From contig DASREA010000054.1 of NCBI GenBank assembly GCA_035652315.1, positions 1 to 10,044 of the forward strand: a stretch of DNA of 10,044 bases. The letters are read 5' to 3'. Within the stretch, counting starts at the first letter, position 1. Each line of letters begins with the position of its first letter. This document shows positions 5,774 through 10,044 of the stretch, one piece after another. The translations under genes were made by a program, and so were the position numbers. Source of the DNA: CANKHA01 sp035652315. Lineage in GTDB: Bacteria > Pseudomonadota > Alphaproteobacteria > Rhizobiales > Xanthobacteraceae. The notes below the pieces were generated by a model. The model was not told where the DNA came from. It was given only the letters and a program-made list of their open reading frames with translations, and searched no databases.

Positions 5774-6628
5774 CTACTCAAGCTTAAGTAGGCGACGTGC
5801 GTTTTTGAAAAAGAACTTGTCTGCCACATCCTTTGTAAGCGGGAATTTTTTGCAATCAGATACAGTTTGACCGAGAGGTCGCAACGGAAAAGCGGTCGCA
5901 AATAGAAATTGATCTTGGAGTGGACCACCAATTGCTCGTACATAACCTTCACTACCGGGCGCAAAGAAGTAGATGTCCGGTGATATAAAGACATTCGGGT
6001 GTTTGAAGGCGACGCCAAGTGTGCCTTCAATCCACGGCCAGGCTCCATGTCCGAGAACGATTTTTAGAGCGGGATAGCGAGTAGCGATTTGGTCGATTTG
6101 GATCGGGTGACTTGCTCCGATGTCGGTGCCGGCATAGGGGCCACTCATGACAACGACAGGAATATTGAGATCAATACAAGCTTCGTAAAGCGCATTGAGC
6201 CGCCCGTCAGCAGGATGGCTAAGCAATTGACGTCCAGGCTCAATGAATATTCCTTTTAGTCCTAGTTTTTCTATGCAGCGTACAGTTTCTTTGACCGCGT
6301 CGTGTCTAGTATTTGAAGCGTCGATGCCAGCGAAACCGATAAGCCGGGTCGGGTATTTTGCTTGCAGCTCCGCGATATGTTCATTCGGGATGTAGGCTTC
6401 GTTGAACCGCTTGCCCATAAAAACAGCAGGACTGTTACGACCCAGCACGACCCCAATCTCAATGCCGCTTTCGTCCATTTCTTCCCAAAACAGATTCATT
6501 GAACCCTTTAGAAAGGATGGAGATAATTGCGGTGCTCCCAACCGGACTGCCATCCAGTCCACGCGCGGAACGTCGAAATAGTCCAAAAAATATTTAGTTG
6601 GCGGTCGGCAACGGAAATCGATCACCAT
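5774..6628 (-). CDS. Amidohydrolase-2-like protein lacking canonical metal ligands (paralog A)
   Basis: A 284-residue protein with the TIM-barrel layout of the ACMSD-like amidohydrolase group (COG2159, Amidohydro_2). It begins MVIDFRCRPPT, where the family normally has an HxH pair after strand 1; here it is Arg6-Cys-Arg8. Strand 4 keeps a Glu (IFIEPG, E130), strand 5 has VVVMSGP in place of the usual His, strand 6 retains His194 (IVLGHGAWPW), and strand 8 reads FLFATAFP with Ala246 where the metal-binding Asp of 'FGSDyP' belongs. Only one usual active-site His remains. ATG 6628 is chosen because it aligns with the start of the upstream paralog and lies 5 nt after that gene's stop; an ATG at 6709 lies inside that gene. 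The reaction is unknown: it may be a metal-independent hydrolase, lactonase or decarboxylase, or a non-catalytic partner. Confidence 0.85.
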   Translation of the reverse strand: MVIDFRCRPPTKYFLDYFDVPRVDWMAVRLGAPQLSPSFLKGSMNLFWEEMDESGIEIGVVLGRNSPAVFMGKRFNEAYIPNEHIAELQAKYPTRLIGFAGIDASNTRHDAVKETVRCIEKLGLKGIFIEPGRQLLSHPADGRLNALYEACIDLNIPVVVMSGPYAGTDIGASHPIQIDQIATRYPALKIVLGHGAWPWIEGTLGVAFKHPNVFISPDIYFFAPGSEGYVRAIGGPLQDQFLFATAFPLRPLGQTVSDCKKFPLTKDVADKFFFKNARRLLKLE

Positions 6629-6633
6629 ACGAC

Positions 6634-7494
6634 TTAGCCGTCCATTCGCATAACGCGCAAAGCGTTCTTGCCCATCACCTTTTCCTTCACCCCGGGCCCA
6701 AACTCCCACTTGTGAAAGGCTTGTATGCTCTCGACCAGTGGACGACTTGGGTAGGCCGTTCCGAAGAGGAGGCGGTCAGCTAAAAAGGAATTTGCCGCGT
6801 GAATAAATTCACGCGCGCCAGGCATGTTGAGACCGACCATATAAAGGTCAGGAGAGAGATAGATGTTGGGGCAGGCGAAAGAGAGCCCAATGCTTTCATA
6901 GATCCACGGCCAAGCGGCGTGCGAAATAACGATGTCAAGCTTGGGAAAATCACGCGCGACATCATACAGCGGTTCTGGCGAGCTGAACTCGATGGGCACA
7001 CCAACCATGACGCACAGCAAATTGCTAAGGGACACCGATATAGGAACGTCACGGGTCTGGCACACTTCGTAAATTGGATACAGCTTCTTGTCGTTGGCTT
7101 TCAAAGGTGGGTTCGAGGCCCCGGGTTCGATCGATACACCGACAAATCCAGGCCAAGCGAGGCACCGGTTGATCTCTGCGACCATTTCTGCTTCGGATAT
7201 GCGTACGTCGATGCCGGCGAACGAGACGAATCGATTTGGATATTTTTCGACGATTTCGCGGATCTCGTCATTTGGAATAATCCCCAGTGGCTCTGCGGAG
7301 TGTCGACCCATGACGACTCCCCACGTAATGCCGGCCGCGTCCATTTCACTAAACAAAAGGTCTATTGAACGTTGTTCTGCTGACAACGGTCTCGGAAAGC
7401 CGACGCGACTTGGATAGAACGGCACACCCTGCTTGAACTGTGGCTTTGATATCCAACTTGCCGTTGGCGGCCGAAGTCTCATATCGACGATCAT
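6634..7494 (-). CDS. Amidohydrolase-2-like protein lacking canonical metal ligands (paralog B)
   Basis: A 286-residue paralog of the next gene, aligning end to end by eye. From ATG 7494 it reads MIVDMRLRPPT, with Arg-Leu-Arg replacing HxH. SIEPGA keeps the strand 4 Glu, SVSLSN replaces the strand 5 His region, IVISHAAWPW keeps the strand 6 His, and LLFGTAYPSRPL has Ala in place of the strand 8 Asp. Both paralogs therefore share the same substitutions, plus conserved RPPT, VV(L/M)GR and NARR/NALR blocks, so the substitutions look selected rather than decayed. Two adjacent ATGs exist. The second (7494) is preferred because GGAG lies 5 nt before it and it matches the paralog's start; it overlaps the regulator's TGA by 1 nt. 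Co-transcription as regulator, B, A is very likely. Confidence 0.85.
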   Translation of the reverse strand: MIVDMRLRPPTASWISKPQFKQGVPFYPSRVGFPRPLSAEQRSIDLLFSEMDAAGITWGVVMGRHSAEPLGIIPNDEIREIVEKYPNRFVSFAGIDVRISEAEMVAEINRCLAWPGFVGVSIEPGASNPPLKANDKKLYPIYEVCQTRDVPISVSLSNLLCVMVGVPIEFSSPEPLYDVARDFPKLDIVISHAAWPWIYESIGLSFACPNIYLSPDLYMVGLNMPGAREFIHAANSFLADRLLFGTAYPSRPLVESIQAFHKWEFGPGVKEKVMGKNALRVMRMDG

Positions 7495-8213
7495 CATCGC
7501 TCCAACTTCGAAGAGATTGACTCACGAGTATAAGTTTTTTCGAACTGTTTTTCTCCTCGTTGTTGCAAGGAGCCAAGGGCCCATTCCGCGGCTCGTTCAA
7601 TATGCTCGGTACTGGCTAGACCTGCTTCTAGTTCGTTGCGGTTCTCTACGGCATCAACGATCCTGCTGATTTCAGCAATGGCTGCTTTGGTTCGCCCAGC
7701 CAAAGTTGTCGCTCTGAGTAATCGAATACGGTTGTGTAACCGGACAAGCTCGCTACGGATGATACGATTGCCGCAGCCATTGAGGAGAATCTCGTAGTAC
7801 TTGGTCTTTAGGTCGAGCAACGCTTCGGACGATTTGCCTGCGGCTTTTTTAAGCTCCCGTAGCGCGCCGCGAAGTCCAACGACTTCAGCATCGCTCGCCC
7901 GCCGCGTAAATAAACGTGCAGCCAGACCCTCAAGCGTGGCGCGGATTTCATAAATTTCGCGCGCTTCAGTTACCGAAATATCCGCTACGACTGGACCGCG
8001 GTTTGGCCGTAGCGTGACGAGTTCTTCAGCTTCTAATTGGCGAAGAGCTTCACGCAGCGATGGTCGGCTCACGCCAAACATTTCGCACAATTTGCGCTCG
8101 ATAAGTCGTTCACCAGCATGAAAGCGGCCTTGGGTAATTGCAGACCGCAATCGGGCCTCAATCTCGCGGCGCAAAGGAGCCGCTAGAGGCAAGATTTCAA
8201 ATTCACCTTTCAT
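7494..8213 (-). CDS. GntR family transcriptional regulator, FCD-type
   Basis: A 239-residue protein. The N-terminal winged helix-turn-helix spans about 13-78, with the family-typical GRFHAGERLIERKLCEMFGV (29-48), recognition helix SRPSLREALRQLEAEELV (49-66) and wing RPNRGPVVADIS (69-80). The all-helical FCD-like effector domain follows (about 82-212). The Asp/His of the FCD metal site usually read as DxxFH are replaced here by KTKYY (136-140), while His204 (STEHIERA) remains, so effector binding may differ from metal-dependent members. It heads the amidohydrolase operon and is divergent from the binding-protein gene, the usual place for a local repressor responding to the substrate. ATG 8213 is preferred over in-frame TTG 8219. 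No Shine-Dalgarno is visible and the predicted promoter is very close, so the mRNA may be nearly leaderless. Confidence 0.9.
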   Translation of the reverse strand: MKGEFEILPLAAPLRREIEARLRSAITQGRFHAGERLIERKLCEMFGVSRPSLREALRQLEAEELVTLRPNRGPVVADISVTEAREIYEIRATLEGLAARLFTRRASDAEVVGLRGALRELKKAAGKSSEALLDLKTKYYEILLNGCGNRIIRSELVRLHNRIRLLRATTLAGRTKAAIAEISRIVDAVENRNELEAGLASTEHIERAAEWALGSLQQRGEKQFEKTYTRESISSKLER

Positions 8214-8221
8214 AATCAAAT

Positions 8222-8249
8222 ATTGTCAGATTGTCAGATTATCTGTCAA
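8222..8249 (-). promoter_or_regulatory. GntR-operon promoter overlapped by TTGTCAGAT palindrome (probable operator)
   Basis: On the minus strand, a perfect -35 TTGACA (8249-8244) is followed after 16 bp by GACAAT (8227-8222), which would place the transcript start at or just before the ATG at 8213. GATAAT (8243-8238) is an alternative -10, but has no good -35. On the plus strand TTGTCAGAT-T-ATCTGTCAA (8231-8249) is an inverted repeat with 9-bp arms and one mismatch, and a further TTGTCAGAT lies at 8223-8231. Dyads of this size are typical FCD/GntR operators. Overlap with the core promoter implies autorepression, and the site is also about 95 bp from the binding-protein start. The regulator assignment is inferred from position. 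Confidence 0.6.
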
Positions 8250-8344
8250 TCCTGTTGCATATGGTGAGAGATGCCAGTAGCCTCGCTCTTACGGCCTCCT
8301 AGATTGCTGTCAGAAATCAGATGGGACGTATGGGAGAGGCGATC

Positions 8345-9322
8345 GTGAGATCCAAATTGGCGCTTGTCTCTTTCCTTATGCTCCAGGCGATCAGCGCGTT
8401 TGCGCAATCGATTGAAACAAAAAATTATCCCGAGCGACCGGTGCGACTTATTGTGCCTTGGCCCGCGGGCGGTGGAACGGACATCTTCGCACGCGCTATC
8501 GGTGAGAAGCTGCACCAATCCCTCGGACAACCTTTTCTGGTCGAAAATCGCGCCGGTGCTTCAGGAAACATTGGCGCTTCGGCCGTCGCCAAATCGGCGC
8601 CAGACGGCTACACGATCATGATTGGCACAATTACCCTTGCAACTAATCCGGCCCTTTACAAATCTTTGGACTTTGACGCGACCAAAGACCTTGCGACCAT
8701 TACACTGATCGCGGGAGTGCCGCATATGTTGGTCGTTCACCCAACTGTTCCCGCGAATAATGTCAAAGAGCTTATTGCTCTGGCTAGGCAAAAACCTGGA
8801 AAGCTAAGTTATTCCTCTGCCGGTGTTGGCAGTCCGTTTCAGATCGCAGCGGAACTCTTTAAGCAGTCGGCCGGCGTCGATATTTTTCACGTTCCTTATA
8901 AAGGTGGTGCGCCAGCGATTGCTGATGTCATCGGGCACCACGTTGATATGACTTTCGCCAACTTGGTTGCCGTGTTGCCGCAAGCCAAAGCCGGTCAAAT
9001 TCGTGCGCTGGCCGTGACCAGCACAAAACGTTCAATTGCTGCGCCTGACGTACCGACGATGGCCGAGGCGGGGCTACCAAGTTACGAGTTCACCTCCTGG
9101 TTTGGAGTTTTGGCGCCTGCGAAAACACCTCATGCCATCGTTCAAAAGTTAAACACTGAAATTACGAAGGTCCTTCATTCACCTGAAATCTCGGCGCGAT
9201 TGTCTGCAGAAGGGGCGGAATTAATTGCGAGCACACCAGAGGCATTTGGCCAGTTCCTCAATAACGAAACTGCCAAATGGTCAAAGATTATCCGTGCCGC
9301 CGGCATTCAGCAGATTGAGTAA
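8345..9322 (+). CDS. Bug/TctC family periplasmic tripartite tricarboxylate transporter substrate-binding protein
   Basis: 325 residues from the preferred GTG start. A signal peptide is visible: basic RSK, hydrophobic LALVSFLMLQAISAFA, predicted cut after AFA (about 20/21). The mature protein opens with the family signature YPERPVRLIVPWPAGGGTD (28-46), then GQPFLVENRAGASGNIGA (61-78) and PDGYTIMIGT (86-95). Later come IFHVPYKGGAPAIADVIGHHVD, and APDVPTMAEAGLPSYE near the C-terminal lobe, all standard Bug positions. Bug proteins bind carboxylates or small amides in the periplasm and hand them to a TctAB permease; no TctA/TctB gene is visible here, so it is an orphan. Starts: GTG 8345 has GGGAGAGG 5 nt upstream and gives the best signal peptide; ATG 8330 or 8321 are in-frame alternatives. 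It is divergent from the GntR operon and probably co-regulated. Confidence 0.93.
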   Translation: MRSKLALVSFLMLQAISAFAQSIETKNYPERPVRLIVPWPAGGGTDIFARAIGEKLHQSLGQPFLVENRAGASGNIGASAVAKSAPDGYTIMIGTITLATNPALYKSLDFDATKDLATITLIAGVPHMLVVHPTVPANNVKELIALARQKPGKLSYSSAGVGSPFQIAAELFKQSAGVDIFHVPYKGGAPAIADVIGHHVDMTFANLVAVLPQAKAGQIRALAVTSTKRSIAAPDVPTMAEAGLPSYEFTSWFGVLAPAKTPHAIVQKLNTEITKVLHSPEISARLSAEGAELIASTPEAFGQFLNNETAKWSKIIRAAGIQQIE

Positions 9323-9349
9323 GTTCCATTTCTTAAGTGCGAATCGGAC

Positions 9350-9366
9350 CGGATTGGCGTAATCCG
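9350..9366. repeat. Small hairpin downstream of the binding-protein gene
   Basis: CGGATT and AATCCG are 6-bp arms around GGCGT, 28 bp past the stop at 9322. It is in the right place for a transcription terminator, but no T-run follows, so this role is uncertain. Confidence 0.35.
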
Positions 9367-9449
9367 CTACAATGAAATGTGGATGCCTGCACATCGCTAC
9401 CAAATAATTTCAAAGCACCAGATATAATTAGGACAATCCGCAAAAATAG

Positions 9450-9686
9450 CTACTCGGGTAATCCAATTGAAAATCGTAAGCCAATCAAAAAACCCACCAT
9501 GAGCGCAGGCAGACAGGCAAAATACAAAAGGCCAATCCTGCCTGCCTCGGCACGAATATTAATGCCGGCCAATAGCATTACGTAAAGGCTCGTGAACAAA
9601 ATATATAGTTGGTAACCGCACCGGCTTTTATCCTTTTTCAACCCCCGCACAACGCACCAAATTGTTGGAAGGATACCGCGCATCAT
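9450..9686 (-). CDS. Small two-pass membrane protein (78 aa), unknown function
   Basis: ATG 9686 (or 9683) opens a frame ending at 9450. Residues about 26-43 (YQLYILFTSLYVMLLAGI) and about 51-70 (IGLLYFACLPALMVGFLIGL) are strongly hydrophobic, predicting two membrane spans after a basic N-terminus (RGLKKDKSR at 14-22). I do not recognise it; it does not match TctB or TctA by any motif I can see. No good Shine-Dalgarno precedes the ATG, and the frame stays open upstream to about 9800 with plausible protein-like sequence (GKIADGTVGWVIGILDG) but no ATG. It may therefore be the 3' part of a broken longer gene. Base composition is that of the low-GC block. Confidence 0.4.
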   Translation of the reverse strand: MMRGILPTIWCVVRGLKKDKSRCGYQLYILFTSLYVMLLAGINIRAEAGRIGLLYFACLPALMVGFLIGLRFSIGLPE

Positions 9687-9942
9687 GACGACGCCGTCTA
9701 GAATCCCTATAACCCAACCAACGGTCCCGTCGGCGATTTTACCCGTTGCTGTCGAAAACTTAACCTGGTGGAAGCGGGGGCGAAGAGTCCGGTTATTACC
9801 TCCTCAAAATTGGTGAACCACGGAGCATGATTGTTGAGGCTAAGAAGACCGACGTTGCCAACGGACTTTCTCTTGGGCCTTCTGCCCCCGCGGCCCCCGA
9901 CATCGCTGCAGGTTCGCTGGCACCGTGTGTCCCGCCGTGCGC
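9687..9942. other. Gap spanning the right edge of the low-GC block
   Basis: No confident gene. A perfect GAGGAGGT stands on the minus strand at 9805-9798 with no usable start codon within the following 20 nt; it may simply be codons of a dead frame (FEEVITGLFAPAS). Composition turns GC-rich at about 9870-9890 (cccccgcggcccccg), marking the boundary. Confidence 0.35.
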
Positions 9943-9966
9943 TCATCCCCACTTCTGCGGGGGTGA
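9943..9966. repeat. GC-rich hairpin past the right-edge gene
   Basis: TCATCCCC and GGGGGTGA pair (with one G-T) across ACTTCTGC, followed by ACGGGG. It lies 15 bp past the stop of the right-edge minus gene and shares the (G)CGGGG(G)TGA(G/A)CGG string with the sites at 1581 and 4279. It could act as an intergenic repeat or a terminator lacking a T-run. Confidence 0.45.
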
Positions 9967-9980
9967 ACGGGGAGGAAAGC

Positions 9981-10044
9981 CTAGCGCTCGCGGAAGGCCT
10001 CGTCGGCGAGCATGCGCGCGGGCTTGACGAGATAGTCGAGCACC
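9981..10044 (-). CDS. C-terminal end of a minus-strand gene, possibly a HlyD-type type I secretion adaptor
   Basis: Only the last 20 codons are in the window: VLDYLVKPARMLADEAFRER, then TAG at 9983-9981. The pattern 'YLvKP...AFREr' closely resembles the C-terminus of HlyD-family periplasmic adaptor subunits of type I secretion systems ('sYLlKPltdqlaRAFRE'). Codons are strongly G/C-ending as in the left block. The family call rests on a short tail and could be wrong; that the sequence is coding is more certain. Confidence 0.45.
   Translation of the reverse strand, partial: VLDYLVKPARMLADEAFRER

Noticed and set aside
7349..7669. Overlapping frames on both strands at the GntR/amidohydrolase junction
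   Set aside because: They are shadows of the two real genes and lack conserved motifs or ribosome sites.

Overview
The window looks like chromosome from a GC-rich alphaproteobacterium, most likely Hyphomicrobiales of the Bradyrhizobium/Rhodopseudomonas/Xanthobacteraceae type. The evidence is the strongly G/C-ending codon use over the first 5.1 kb, a BTLCP-type (LapG-like) transglutaminase-like peptidase, an alphaproteobacterial-style ribbon-helix-helix protein, and GC-rich intergenic palindromes of the kind scattered in these genomes. No rRNA, tRNA or CRISPR array is visible.

Left GC-rich block (1-5113). Minus-strand genes: a glycosyltransferase-like protein with a DxD motif and a C-terminal ParB/sulfiredoxin-like segment (cut by the left edge); a LapG-like cysteine peptidase; a SAM-dependent methyltransferase whose stop overlaps the start of a 48-residue single-pass membrane protein; and a 97-residue protein with a basic Ala/Thr-rich N-terminus. 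The last is divergent from a small plus-strand ribbon-helix-helix regulator. Intergenic DNA here carries hairpins, a degenerate 21-bp tandem repeat and a 16-bp perfect palindrome.

Junction (about 5114-5770). A 9-bp-arm palindrome is followed directly by a decayed phage terminase small-subunit gene (P27-like) with a probable frameshift and two in-frame stops. From about here base composition falls to roughly 50% GC and stays there to about 9.85 kb.

Low-GC accessory block (about 5770-9850). A compact minus-strand operon encodes a GntR-family regulator and two tandem paralogous amidohydrolase-2-like proteins, with a 1-nt overlap and then a 5-nt gap. Divergently transcribed is a periplasmic Bug/TctC solute-binding protein. 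The 131 bp between regulator and binding protein hold a TTGTCAGAT palindrome overlapping a good promoter, which suggests autoregulation and shared control. The layout suggests uptake and processing of a carboxylated small molecule. Both amidohydrolase paralogs lack nearly all canonical metal ligands: HxH has become RxR, the strand-5 His is gone and the strand-8 Asp is Ala. This is the most unusual feature of the window. A small two-pass membrane ORF of unknown function follows.

Right edge (about 9870-10044). GC-rich DNA resumes with another intergenic hairpin and the last 20 codons of a minus-strand gene whose C-terminus resembles HlyD-type type I secretion adaptors. With the LapG-like peptidase and surface-glycan genes on the left, this suggests that a secretion/adhesion/glycan neighbourhood was interrupted by the low-GC insertion.
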